64,000 nucleotides of DNA. It comes from Sarcocystis neurona (taxonomy: Eukaryota > Apicomplexa > Conoidasida > Eucoccidiorida > Sarcocystidae). The notes under the pieces are model-generated. The model did not search any database. It saw nothing but the letters and a program-made list of their open reading frames with translations, and was not told the origin of the DNA. The stretch spans positions 427,212 through 491,211 of the forward strand of contig KL647302.1 of the NCBI GenBank assembly GCA_000727475.1, read 5' to 3'. Shown here piece by piece: positions 48,534-59,800 of this stretch (positions are counted from its first letter, which is position 1; each line of letters starts with the position of its first letter). The translations under genes were made by a program, and so were the position numbers.

Positions 48534-48729
48534 CATACGTGAGAGAAGCGAAATCAAAGTAATCGAATGATAGGAAGTCGCCATTTGAGGCCTCCAAGCA
48601 GAGAACACCTTGACGGTATCTATCTTCGTTTAATCGCTTGCAGTCGTACACAGTAGGTATTTCCTCTACGACGCGTATGCTGCCGGCCTTCTTTCGTTTT
48701 GCTCTGGTGTTCTGTGTGTAGCCCCTTGC
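48534..48729 (-). CDS. Internal exon of an unidentified gene
   Basis: On the minus strand 65 codons lie between a good acceptor (acagattatag at 48,740-48,730) and a strong donor (cgtatg|gtaagg). An in-frame stop just before the acceptor shows that splicing is required. The peptide is protein-like: basic at first (TQNTRAKRKKAGS), then VVEEIPTVYDCKRLNEDRYR, GVLCLEASNGDFLSFDYFDF. It enters in phase 0 and leaves in phase 1. Upstream and downstream exons are not certain. It could belong to the four-exon gene at 45,051-46,295 (phase-compatible) or to a separate gene. No family was recognised. Confidence 0.45.
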
Positions 48730-49846
48730 CTATAATCTGTCCGCGTGAGAGTCGTTACCCGCAGTAACGTCGGTGGTGCGTGATAAGGAAGTACACAGGA
48801 CACTTCTGAGTACGCTCACACGCGTAAAGGAGGATTCCTGCTTCCATCACCTCCTTTCAGATCGACGTTCGCCCCGTCGTTGCATTCTCGTATACACCCC
48901 AGCCGCCGATTTCTCTTTCCACACAGGGCGACGCAAGTGAGCTCCACCAAGTCAGTGGTGGAAGGCGACTCTGCGTTGACTTCAGTGACGCCACTGTGGC
49001 AGCTTGTGCCCAAAGCGCGTTTACTGTAACGGGTGGGGATATACGTGTGTGTGTGCGTACACATATGTATGTAAGTCTGTGTGTCATCCAACGTGTCTGT
49101 CGGATGTCTCTCTCCGTCTTGCGAAATTCCACCAAGCGGACGATTTGCGCAGGTAGCTATGTCTCACGGAGCACATGTGTGTGTATTTACACGTGCACAC
49201 GGCTACATACGCGAACGTTCCACTCGTACCTCTACCTCTGTATAAACACTACGTGTGTGAGGTAACGCGTGTCTGTCTTACGCAGTGTCTCCGCTTGTCT
49301 CTATCTACGTATGGTGGTGCTGCTCACTATTTCCATACGCTGATGATATATGTAATACGTTTGTCGGTCTATGTAAGATTCTGCGCTTCCAGCACAGTGC
49401 AGATGTGCGTGTATATATATAAATATATGTATATATATATATGTATGTATATGTATATATATGTATATATATGTATATATATATGTATGTGTATATATAT
49501 ATGTATATGTGTGTGTATATATATATATATATACATGTATACATATGGTTGTTTTGCGTAGGTCTTCTTTGTTTTTGTCAGGCGTCAATGATGATACACT
49601 AAGTGCCCCACCGACTAACACTGCTTGTACGCACGTGTGTATACGCTTGTTGGTACATGGCTCGTTCTCTCTTCTCTTACGATCAGAGTAGCCGCTTATC
49701 AATATATACGTGTATAAAGTTATATGTAGGAGGTTTTGCGTGTCTCTCAGAGTCTACACGCATGTGCGTGCGATTGTACCTGCAAACGTTTTCTCACTTC
49801 TTATGATCTAGATGCAACATGATGCGTTTATTCACTCGCACACGTC
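48730..49846. other. Short open frames and a long TA/GTA microsatellite
   Basis: Bases 48,860-49,031 are open on both strands. The + frame follows a good acceptor (tcctttcag) and reads IDVRPVVAFSYTPQPPISLS onward to a possible donor (acgg|gtgggg). The minus frames are equally open, so I do not choose. Bases 49,411-49,550 are an almost pure TATATG/TATA microsatellite. Confidence 0.45.
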
Positions 49847-50394
49847 CTACGCGGACAGGTTTCCCTTGTAGAGGAAGACTCCATCTCCCACGTTTGTGCA
49901 TTTGAGCAGATTGAGCCGTGGGGAAAGCAGCTTTTTGTCTTCAACGCGTTCGCTTCGTGTGATGTAACGGAGTGGAGCGGACCACGAGGCGCCTTTCCGC
50001 GCCTTCCTCCCGTGCTGAAGGTAAAAAAAGTGAGAAAGGAGTGCCAGATTCTGCTGGAGTGACGCCCGTTTTCGAACGACTGCTGCTGCTTCACACTCAC
50101 AGCGGGACTACGAGGCAGATCAAAGCGTAAACTAAGAATCTTGTTGCCCACCGTAGGTCCACTTATCTGTAGAGGGAGAACGACGGGGAGACTGACGGGT
50201 TCAGATGCACCGGCTGAAGGGTGCAATGTGTCCAAGTACAGAGTCTTCACTGAGAAAGGTGTGCAATGGAGACGATACTTCGTGGATGTACCTAAAGCCA
50301 ACCTGCTGATTAGGTAACTGTGTGCGTATACGAGTGCTGGTGTCCAGCTGCCGATGGCCACCAGAAGAAGCGCCTGCGTGACCAAACACTGTGC
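49847..50394 (-). CDS. C-terminal two exons of an unidentified protein
   Basis: The last exon (50,014-49,847, 55 codons plus TAG) follows a textbook acceptor (ctcactttttttaccttcag). It reads HGRKARKGASWSAPLRYITR, then RLNLLKCTNVGDGVFLYKGN, ending LSA. The preceding exon ends at 50,101 with donor gct|gtgagt in phase 0 and is open upstream to an acceptor at 50,395 (aaatgcacag). It contains LYLDTLHPSAG, VSLPVVLPLQISGPTVGNK and ILSLRFDLPRSPA. A second very good acceptor at 50,250 (cacctttctcag) would shorten it. There is no in-frame ATG, so at least one upstream exon is missing from the model. I do not recognise the protein. The junction between these two exons is the reliable part. Confidence 0.52.
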
Positions 50395-51151
50395 ATTTAG
50401 CGTGAAAAGTACCCCGCGAATTTGAGTTGCATTTCTAATACAAGGGAGTTGTCAAGACCACGACATTTTGTACATATGTGTGTGCATATGACTCAATAGA
50501 TTAGGCACCCTGTATTGCCCGAAGGGTCCGTGTGAAGGAGACTTCCGCTAAAGTGACTTTACTTCTACGTTGAGATCTGCAAACTAGAAAAAGAATCACC
50601 ACACGGTCGTGCACGGAGGACCGCTACTAAGAGATAGCGAGAGATCTAGCACCCAGCAGTAAGGCAGCCTTCACAGGGAAGCCGGCGGGAGCCTGCCAAA
50701 CCGTTGTAGAACGTACTTCCGTCATAGCGGGGCTTTGTGAGTGGGCAGCAGTGACGATCCAGTTGGCACAGCATGTGACACCGGGAGCTTCTCTCATCAG
50801 TACGTGGTATCTCGCGTCTCAGTGTTGCCTCAGACGTCTAACGTAGTGCCGAAATCGTACATAGCTTCAGACGACCTGCGTTGATATATTTTGCAAGGCG
50901 GACAGATGCACGCACGTACCTTATTTTACGCTTCCTGGCAGGGGTGGTCGGAGCCTACATCTTCCTCTGCATGTGCTAAACTCGTACTCCACATATATTA
51001 GTAATACCTCTTTTTCACCTAGTTCCTCTCCTCCGTAGCGCATATTCTGAAAACGCACATCTTCATTTATGCACGTGTATGCTTATGTGCAAGCCAGCCA
51101 CCCTCCGTCTATTCACTTTGCATACCAGCATGTGTACGCAGTTGCAGTGCT
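50395..51151. other. No supported gene
   Basis: Presumably this holds the missing 5' exon(s) of the minus-strand gene ending at 49,847 and the 5' flank of the + strand gene starting near 51,152. No frame longer than about 60 codons is present. A small minus-strand exon near 50,970-50,940 (after acceptor gcacatgcag) is possible but cannot be defended. Confidence 0.45.
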
Positions 51152-52927
51152 ATGTGTCTTAGTGCTCCGCAGACGCCTGCAGATGCAGCAACAGCGGCGG
51201 CGTCGTCTGCATCTTTGCTGACGGCGATGCGGGAGACGTGCACCATGAGACCTTGTCGGACCGTGATGTGCGTCAGCGACCACGCGCAGCGGCCGCTGAT
51301 GTTTCTTAGTAAAGAGGATTTCTTGACTCTTGCAAGAAACGTTCCTCAGCTGAAGGCGGAACTTGAAATATTCAAGCAAAAACTTCCGGTAGGCACAGGT
51401 GGAAGACGGGAACAGTCAGTGACAACGTTGCACACACACAGACACGTTAAGGGTACACTAGTTTTGCTAATACATCAGCGACACTCCTTTGGGGTCTGTA
51501 AACACGAAGCGTGTGACCTGCTATTCCAATGCCATAAATATATATTTATGTATATGTATATATATGTGCACGTAGACATATGTATGTGTATTCAGATACA
51601 TACGTATATTTTTTACTTTGCTCTTGTGGGGTCTAGGTGCACACGAGGTACGTCCGCATCCTTCGCTGTAGGAACATATATAGAAGTATACGTACATATG
51701 ACTAGGAACATGTGACTGTATGCATACACTTGTGTGAGCGTATATGAGTAGGTCGAATACAGTGGCGCCTATGTATGCTTGTGGGCGTTCACGCGTTTGG
51801 TCACGTTCCATAAATGTAAAAATTCGAGTTCACGTGTTGGTGGTGATATGCATTACACCGAGCGTCATTCGTGTACATCTGCATATGTGTATGTAGCTGC
51901 TGGTCTTCCTTCAAGGGCGATGCAGTGCAAGGTTATAAATGCGTCGCCTCTTTTAAAGACGGAAACGAGCAAACCTTTCCACACACATTATCGAACTGCA
52001 TCTTTCTCTGATAAATCCCCCGTGAGAAAGAGGGCAGAAAAAGGGTCAAAAGTAACGTGCGTGTGAACCACCCATGTATGTCTCTACGTATATTTATATA
52101 TGTATAATATATGTTATATAATATACGTGTGCTCCACGTACTTGTTAGTAAGTCGGGCAATGCAGAAGCTGAGAAGGGACAACTGCAGGAACTAGATGTC
52201 GCCTACGCTGTGCACGGAAGAAGGCATGGTTTGCAAAAACAAATAAAGGGTGCGTGTCAGCACGTTCTTCCAGGGAGAGACGGATTTTTGGGAATCAACT
52301 ATTAGGCCAACCTCAGGCCTGCGACGCAGCAGGTTATTAAAGAGACGGGTGCTTTTCTTTGAGAGGTCGTCCAGTGAAGTCGTGCACGATACCACTTCGG
52401 CCACAAGAGCCGCACTTCTTCATGTAGAAGGCGCCACGGATCAAGAAAAACACGCTCGTCTCCTGACTCCTCGTATCGGAATGCGTAACTCAGAACGCAT
52501 TCCTGCCCTAGATTGTTGGTCTGCTCTTCGCTATCTATCCAGGCCACACGAGTGTTTAGTGAAGTGATGAGTGTCACCGGATTAGTATACTTTGCCCACA
52601 CCTTCTCCCCGACTACCGGACAATCTAGTGCCACGTGGCGAACATGCGTGCCTTCGTGTATAGATGCGCTAGAGCATTTTTTTCCCCATAAGAGCGTGCG
52701 TGACGAAAACTGGTGCGCACATATTACCTTCCACACCGTGTGCCAGATAGAGCTTCTGTCGTTAACGCTTCCGTGTGTTGTTTGTTCAGCTTGATCACGT
52801 AGATACGCAGTATGACCTTCGCCGCAAGCTTCTTCCCTATAAATCCTACGGTATGCAGCGTCTGAAAACCGGCGAACATGGTGGTTATGGAACGAAACGT
52901 GGAACTATCCGAGAGCCGAAGACTTGA
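51152..52927 (+). CDS. Candidate 124-aa protein, two exons, unknown
   Basis: Exon 1 (51,152-51,388, 79 codons) starts at an ATG. It contains an Ala/Ser-rich stretch that might be a targeting presequence, then RPLMFLSKEDFLTLARNVPQ and LKAELEIFKQKLP, and ends at a donor (ccg|gtaggc) in phase 0. Exon 2 (52,790-52,927) follows a good acceptor (gtgttgtttgttcag) in phase 0. It encodes 45 residues with DTQYDLRRKLLPYKSYGMQR and GEHGGYGTKRGT before TGA. Both exons have a charged, globular-protein composition. The 1,401-nt intron may hide a further exon; a hydrophilic frame at about 52,154-52,249 is a candidate. A short basic protein with an Ala/Ser-rich N-terminus would suit a mitochondrial subunit, but that is a guess. 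Confidence 0.45.
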
Positions 52928-53934
52928 TGTCTTCGGAAAGCCCTTTTGAAGGCGTGGACGCCAACGTCTTGGAACGCGTCTACAAATCTCTCCCTCCGGA
53001 GGTTGATACTTTTGCTGACGGGGTCTTAGGGTGGTTGTCTTCTGTAAACTTCCGCGTACACTACAGATGAGCAGGTGTATTGCGCATCTAGTCAAGTGAA
53101 ATGCGCTGGGCGGGTATAGCTAGAAGATATTTCGCGGAGCCTTCCTGTAGTTCCTCGTCAAGGAGAAGCACATTGTAGATACCTTTCGGCAGAGTGGCAT
53201 ACGTTCCCGGCAACTGTTAATGTATGAGATAGTGGAAATCCCTACGCTTGACAAGGCGATTTCCTTGAGTCTTTGTGGGTTGCAGTATGTCGTGGATTCA
53301 CACGTGAGAAACGTCAAGTGCAATCAGAGCGCAACTGATTGACTCGCACAGCCGTGCATAGTGAAGGCTTGTTTTGAGTGGATTGTGGAGAAGAAAAAAA
53401 TATCGTTTTGCGAAGAATCGAAGACGCACATCGGCGAGATGTCGCAAGTTGTGATATTTTTGTTTCCGGAGTGTTGCCTCACTGGGCCTCACCATACTCC
53501 CCGCAGAAGGCTTCGAACGGATAAGTACATCGCGACGAGACAGCGGGAAAACAGTATTATCCGGACAACGCCTGCAACGGAGAGTGCTTGGAAGCGCATG
53601 TGGAGGTGTATCTTTTTGTCCGATGAGTGGTTGGTTACACGGTGGTGGCGATCGAGTCTGCCAAAGAATGTTGACGGAAGGCGGGAGTCTGCAGTGCTCA
53701 GTCACGTCGAGAAATTGGATCCGTACACTCGTATCTGAATCGTTTTGAGGATGTCTTTCTGGAACGCCCGTAGGCCGTCGAACCGCAGAAGATATACGAC
53801 GATGGAAGCCTGGGGCACAGCACAGAGCAAGAACCTGTATTGAATACGCTGGGACGGATAGGTTTTGTATGAAGCTTGATGAAGTGCTGAGATGCTGACT
53901 TGATTTTGGAATTTCTCAGTTCAGCTCCGCTGTA
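52928..53934. other. No supported gene
   Basis: Overlapping frames of 123-135 codons run on both strands (53,298-53,738). They contradict each other and show no domain, so I regard them as chance. No repeat of note is present. Confidence 0.55.
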
Positions 53935-54144
53935 ATGCCGGAAGCAGAAACATCGTTACCTTCAGAGCGTTTGGAAAGATCCTCGTCGTGCGGAATCGAT
54001 TACGCGGGCACGCGACGAGGGTACCTGTACAGAAGGGTGTTGCAACCAGTCGGTTTCGTGGATGCCGTCTTTGTTATTTGTGTGCGCCGCGCAGAGGGCC
54101 AGTCCACGAGCTACTCTGAAGCAGGCTCTATTTCCCTAGCATAG
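53935..54144 (+). CDS. Possible first exon or small ORF, unknown
   Basis: A true ATG at 53,935 after a pyrimidine-containing leader opens 69 codons (MPEAETSLPSERLERSSSCG onward), with a hydrophobic patch (GFVDAVFVICV) near residue 45, then TAG. Several possible donors occur inside it (for example gagg|gtacct). It might be the start of the gene represented by the charged exon at 54,646-54,820 on the same strand. No family was recognised. Confidence 0.25.
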   Translation: MPEAETSLPSERLERSSSCGIDYAGTRRGYLYRRVLQPVGFVDAVFVICVRRAEGQSTSYSEAGSISLA

Positions 54145-54645
54145 AGCGGTTGCCGTCGTCATCCCCGCGGAAAGCCAGTCTCTAACGTAAGGTAACTTGA
54201 CACACTTGGTGTGCTAAACGTTGATTAACTTCTTACTCTCCGGCTGTCACATCTACACGAGAATCCCTTGCTTGTACAGCTAGCTTTTTTCTGTCGAAGC
54301 TCCATACGTGTTGGCTCTGCACACGGCAGACATGTACCGGTGCTGACGGGACTAGATGGACAATTCTAAGAATCTCCCGAGGCTTCACGAATAGGGCGGA
54401 GGGGCTAGACACAGCGTAGGCAAAGCATACACACAACGCGCTAAAAGGCGTGTTCCGGTAACTGTGTAGGCGGGTGATGCGACTTCGCGATTTGCGAACG
54501 ACTCGCCGCAAGCTTGCAGAGTTCCAACGTCCTCGTTTGAAATAATAGAAAGGCCTTGTACGTGAAAAATGCGGACGAAGACGTTGACTACGTTTGAGTC
54601 GTCACTGAGCCCATGCGGTAGCGAGAAATGGGAGTAAATAACAAG

Positions 54646-54820
54646 AATTCCGGGACGTGAAAGCGTGGAAAGCCAACTCTCCGGTTTTGTTGAGGACAGC
54701 CGAATGGGGCACAAGGGCAGAGGACGCCGTTGGTCCGACGCGCATGAAGTTTATAGAAACACTGTCACAGGGTTTTTTGGAGCTGAGGAAACAGCTCTCC
54801 TTCACAGAAGATGATCAGCG
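54646..54820 (+). CDS. Charged exon of an unidentified gene
   Basis: A frame of 57 full codons reads FRDVKAWKANSPVLLRTAEW, then TRMKFIETLSQGFLELRKQL and SFTEDDQ. It is bounded by a stop on the left, so splicing or a start inside is needed, and by a donor-like gcg|gtaggt on the right, where the next codon but one is TAG. It could therefore be an internal exon or a last exon ending DDQR. The acceptor on the left (ataacaag) is weak. Composition is strongly protein-like compared with its surroundings. If spliced in phase 2 to 54,860, it would join the Cys module A that follows, but that intron would be only 39 nt. Confidence 0.38.
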
Positions 54821-54860
54821 GTAGGTGAACTGTGTCGCTTTGCAGAGTGTGCTAATCAGC

Positions 54861-55188
54861 AAGTGCTTGCATCCTGGAAAAGTCGTGTTTTTCAAACCGG
54901 CTTCTGGCCTTGCAGAATACATTCCTCCAGGGCATTTGAGCCGACCCCAGACCAGTCTCTGCTTTCCCTTTGATGCTACCCGTTGTAGTAAGTAATGTAT
55001 ATATATATATACACGCATACGCACATACATACATACATACATGCTACACAAAAAAGTGTCTGTGGTCGGGACAAGTTGACTGTTTGCAATCCGCGTCTGG
55101 CCTCGCAGGGTGCACTCGTGCAGGGCCATTGAACGGGAGCCGGTGTGGTCCCCGCTTTTCGTTTAATGTCACTCATGTTGCTGAGTAG
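54861..55188 (+). repeat. Tandemly duplicated about 44-codon module (KCL...ASGLA)
   Basis: Module A (from 54,861) translates as KCLHPGKVVFFKPASGLAEY onward to FPFDATRCS. Module B (from 55,054, 193 nt later, same strand) reads KCLWSGQVDCLQSASGLAGC onward to FSFNVTHVAE and a stop. They align without large gaps over about 44 residues, and the DNA aligns too. The tail of A has a strong donor-like site (ttgta|gtaagt). Between them lie TATA and CATA microsatellites. They may be two copies of an exon or a duplicated fragment now decaying. The family is not recognised. Confidence 0.5.
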
Positions 55189-55199
55189 CTAACAGAGAC

Positions 55200-56676
55200 A
55201 CGTAGAAATACACATAGATATGTCTTTATATATGTAACTACGTGCGTGTATGCATGTGTAATTTTGTCAGAAAGATACCGAAGTGAGTCATCCTGCGAAG
55301 ATGCATTCGTGCGAAGACCACTGGGTTCACAATTAACATCAGCGAGCCTGAGTTTGCGCCAGAGATGAGACATCCTCTCGCCACCATAACTCCTTCAACT
55401 CGTGCTTCTCAGACATGCCGAAACGCGACATGTAGACATACGAGTGTAGTAGTACAAACACGCGCAATCAGGTGAGCTAGCCATTAAACGAACAAAGGAA
55501 GCCTGCGGCTGCTAGAAAAGTGTTTGTAATACCGTATATTCAAAGACATGTTGTGGTTGCGTTTTACTCCCGGTGCGCCCTAAAGCTGCCAATACGATGT
55601 CGAAAAGTCTAGAAAACGCTGTATAGCTGATGCCGGAGGAGAGGTGTCCCAGGCGAACGGTGACACCATAGAAGAGACGAACCCTCCTACTTCTTATCGT
55701 TAAACTGGTTCGCAGGAGAGTAGAGCGAAGCGAGAAGTTTGCCGCGGCGTATTGACGCACGCGCAGACTGACGTGGCCTGCAAGCATTTTTTTCAAAGAG
55801 CAAAACTGTTACTACGGTGGTGTCGTTGAGATCAGAGGATGTTATCCTCGCCAGGCCAACACAAAAGATGGTGGAGGAGGGGGTGGCGTGAAGGGCGCAC
55901 TGTGCGTTGGTCTTATCGAGCAGCCTACTGTAGTCGAAGAGTCAGTGAAATGTACGTCTACTGGAGTCGGGCGCTGCGCCTCTCCGAGGGGGCTACAAAG
56001 CGTGAACGGAGGCGTCACTGCTTGGCGTGGAGAATTATGACACAGGACGATTCGAGGGTCGCCGCACGAGCCCGGAAAAGTTTGTACTCACTGTTAGACA
56101 CCGTTTCTCCTCCTTGCAGCTTCCACGCGCCATCGACTGCGGTAGTTGTGCTCTCTTAGAGGTGCATGCGCTTTAGTTTAACCTCCGCTGAAAAAGGTAG
56201 ACTTTGTGGACGTCAGGAACTCAGTCCACGGCAGGCCGGGGGAAACTGTTGAAAAATGAAGTCATTTGGTGTGCCTGTCGGACTATGAAGCGACCGGTTG
56301 TAGAATACCTATGGACTGTTCGACGCACTCAGTTGTCGATGCCTAGGAGTGCAGTGCGGCATGCTCTCCAAAGCGCATTCATTCCATCCAATCGCAACAG
56401 AACTCTGGGTCGGCGTATCTGCTCACGTGTGATGAGCAGATACAAAAGCTATTCCGCTATCACAGCCGTCTCGGCTACGTAAGGTGGCTTCGTTGTGTTG
56501 GTACCCCACCTCAGCGTTATGTCTTCTGCAAGAAGGCTCGAGAGTCAAACGCGTAGACGGCATTCAACGTTGTATGAAGGGAGAACGGAAGCACTTGGCA
56601 GCGGAGAGTCCTCTACCGACGCAACCTGAACATAGATGGTTTTCCATCTGGCAAGAAGGGAGTCAAAGCACCTGCC
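55200..56676. other. No firmly supported gene
   Basis: A minus-strand frame (55,512-55,787) has an ATG and a basic, Ser/Arg-rich start that resembles a mitochondrial presequence, but it also overlaps a possible acceptor and has no partner. The + frames at 55,839-56,159 and 56,204-56,482 are Arg-rich and show no domain. Nothing here is strong enough to call. Confidence 0.45.
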
Positions 56677-56865
56677 TTAACCACGTATTTCTTTGCTTTC
56701 GCTGCCGGCCTTCGGAGAATCTGTATCGGGACTAGATGTCGGGTCACTATCCTCGACTTCCGCGCTTCCGTGACAGGCACATTGAAGAACGGAGCACTTT
56801 TTCTGGACACAGAGGTGTAATGGAAAGCTTTCAGAGACGTTCTGCATGCATTGCCTCCGACAATC
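56677..56865 (-). CDS. Cys-rich last exon of an unidentified, possibly secreted protein
   Basis: After a good acceptor on the minus strand (tttctcttcag at 56,876-56,866), 62 codons run to TAA. The first half has six Cys with regular spacing (DCRRQCMQNVSESFPLHLC, then KKCSVLQCAC). The second half is acidic and Ser/Pro-rich (EVEDSDPTSSPDTDSP). Such a Cys-rich domain followed by an acidic tail suggests an extracellular protein. The frame is also open upstream of the acceptor without an ATG. A 70-codon minus-strand ORF with a real ATG (57,257-57,045) upstream might belong to the same gene, but I could not connect them. Confidence 0.36.
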   Translation of the reverse strand, partial: DCRRQCMQNVSESFPLHLCVQKKCSVLQCACHGSAEVEDSDPTSSPDTDSPKAGSESKEIRG

Positions 56866-59800
56866 CTGAAGAGAAATACCTACACTAGCAGGCACACTAC
56901 TAAGTCCTCTACATGAAACTCTCGCAATGAATTCTGGCACTCTTCATATGGAAAAGGTAGGCTGTTTGTGGGTGTAACCTAGTTCAGGCGACTTCAAACG
57001 GAGTGCAGGAGTAGTTATGATGAGTTTGTGGTCAATGCAGCAGCTTAAAAATTTGGGTACGAACGCTGTGCTGACTGCACTGTCCCGTACAACCACTCCT
57101 CGCACGTGTGGCGTGCATTTGGGGTCCCCAGTGGCTCACGTGACATTGAAACCCGCAAAACCATCCGCTGAGTAGCAGAGGAGGCGGAGGATCTCGCTGG
57201 TTGGCAGAGCGTTATGATTTTGAAAGGTGAAGCGCTCAAGAAGTGAGTGGTTGCCATTAGGCCCCTTTACTTCACTAAAATGTACACGAGAGAAGGCCTT
57301 TGCGCCTGCACCACGTTATGCGTCTCAAGACGGAATTAACAAACAAGCGTGAGAATTCATTGTTGCACACCTACGCGTTCACCTTCATATTTGTTTGTAC
57401 GACCCGCCCGCCAAGTAAGTAGCCCTGTCTCCGAATAATGTAATAAGAAGTAAAAGCGGATCACCCTGTCTCTGTAAACGTTTCACTCACACCCAAACAC
57501 TAGGCAGCTGATCCTCAGTATGTCACTTGGGTTGCCGCTCAAGTTCCACATGTGGAAACATTTGTGCACACTACCGATGAGCAAAACATTACAAATTGTG
57601 CGTTTATTACTTCTTGTGGTTACGCGCGGAGCACCAGCCTGACGACTACACCCTAACTGCTCGATAACATCTACGGAAACAACTATCGCACATTTTCTGG
57701 ATATCGCGTGCCGAGGCGTAACACCTTGGAAGGGGCGACGAATTCAGAAATAATAGTCGTATCTGCACTGCAAATCGGCCTGCCCTGCGCTGTTTCCCAT
57801 GTAAGACAGCTTTCTGTCAAGCTCGACACGTTACAGACGCCGGCTTGTTCACCTTAACACAGAAGAACTGACGTATCCATGGGACACGCCTATGGAATGT
57901 TTTTTTTTCTCGCTCATGCTGAGAACCACCGCACCATCTTTCCAATTTGTAGACAGTCTTCCACTCACGAGACATCAAATCTACGCAGCCGGTGATAACT
58001 TTAAAAAAGAGCGGACGCTGGTAGCCCCTGGTGCACGTGGGCTACGCCTCAATTTTTGCGTCGTGAGCTGTGCATCGCTCCTTTCTGGATGGGCTGGCAC
58101 GTTGCCCCCGCTGCCTATAGTGTGTAATTTCTCTTCGATACGACATTTCATATGTGCGCGGACTCCCGACAATAGCTACAGAAGTTTTGGACGTTACATG
58201 ATTGTTGCCACACGCTTGGCACAAAGCGAAGATTGAAGACTACCTAGAGAACGAGTTGTTCATTTTGAAGACAGTAGCTAGAGAGGTTTCCGACGTTACG
58301 TGACCGTTGCCACACGCTTGGCACAACGTGAAGATTGGAGACTAACTAGAGAACGAGTTGTAGACATACATTTGAAGCGGTTTCACGTGGTGTCACAGAT
58401 GGTTCTGCTACAGACACAATTCTAACCGAAGAGACCTTGCAAAGGAATCGGCAGGAGCGCTTTGAGAACGGGTTATAGCTACTGACCTTGGCCTGCATGT
58501 TTGTCGCACGTCTGCTGAGTGCCTGAAAACAGTCAAATGAAGCTACGGAGACTTTTGCACGAGGAGTGCACGTGTTGCCATAGGTATAAAGTTAATGGAG
58601 GTAAAGACGGGCACGAGAAGACGGGGAGAACACATGTTTTTGGCAACTTCAAATGTGCACATTCAGAGTCGCATGGGGGTGGTTCCAACTGAAAAGGCTT
58701 CCACGGGCTCAAGTGGAACGCTGGTTGGAAAATTGTCGCCTCTGACGTGAACGTACGAATTTCTTCTACTAGCTGGCTGCTGTTCCTGAATCGAGGACGT
58801 ACATCTACGTCGTCGTAACTTATATATAATGCGACAAAAAAACTGATCTAGACGGGTTGCGACTAAGTTGTAATGTTCACCACACTCACTTTCACTCCAG
58901 TATCAATCGAGGACGGGTGTCTGCACTCTGCACCCTGTAAGTAGCACGGTCTGTGCAGTAAAGATGTAACCATAACCTGGTGGTCCAACGTCACAGCCGG
59001 CTTTCTGCATGGGCGCTCGTACCTTTACTGAGTAAACCCCCCGGCCACCGTCAAGCATCCACCTCCACGTTTTTCCTCAAAGGAACGTCGGCACATTAGA
59101 GTGCACGCGCGAGGGTAACGGGGACATGACGTTCTCGTCAGTTTTACTGAGAGCTATTCGCACAAGTCACCGCGTGTTGTACGCACGCCATCCGTACCGA
59201 CAGAGAAATTCGGCAACTCCACGTCTCTGGCACACTGCTGATATCTCAGATCAGCAGTAATGCAGCATTTGCGTCCGTGTTTTCTCACCTGTCTTCACGA
59301 GGCCTTCCGCAGCTGGCGCAGCACAACGCGTGCGAATCTTTCGATCTACCGTCCTATGCTACTGTAGAGGCACGCGAACGAATGCAGAACGTGTTTTAAA
59401 CTTAAACAGCCGCTCTTTCCTCGAGAGCGCCTAGTCTGTGTTTTGACGCGGACAAGGTACAGTTTTCGGATGAGGGGTGTTCCTGACGAAAAGCTCTAGG
59501 ACAGAGATAGGCAGCTCCCTGCGCCTGCGTCTTTCGGTGTCAGCTTAATGTCGCGACGTCTGCAGGTCAGTTCGAACTTACACATTTTACTCCAGACTAT
59601 TCACGCCCGGCTAAATATTCATAGGGCCCACTTTTTCAGTTGCAGACCTTCGCTGAAACGTGCGTACGAGCTGACGAGTTGTGCGTAGTACTGACCGAAG
59701 TATTCTCGTCTCTTACGTGGTAGGGGTGTGGGATGCTCGTGTGGCAATTGCGACGTGCTACGACGCACATACAGGATGAATTGACTGTTGTTAATGACAT

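Noticed and set aside
49411..49550. TA/TATG array considered as a CRISPR-like or regulatory repeat
   Set aside because: It is a simple dinucleotide/hexanucleotide microsatellite without spacers.
52302..52736. 144-codon minus-strand ORF
   Set aside because: Non-ATG start, no family, and a length within what chance allows for 64 kb in six frames; it overlaps the intron of the + strand candidate gene.
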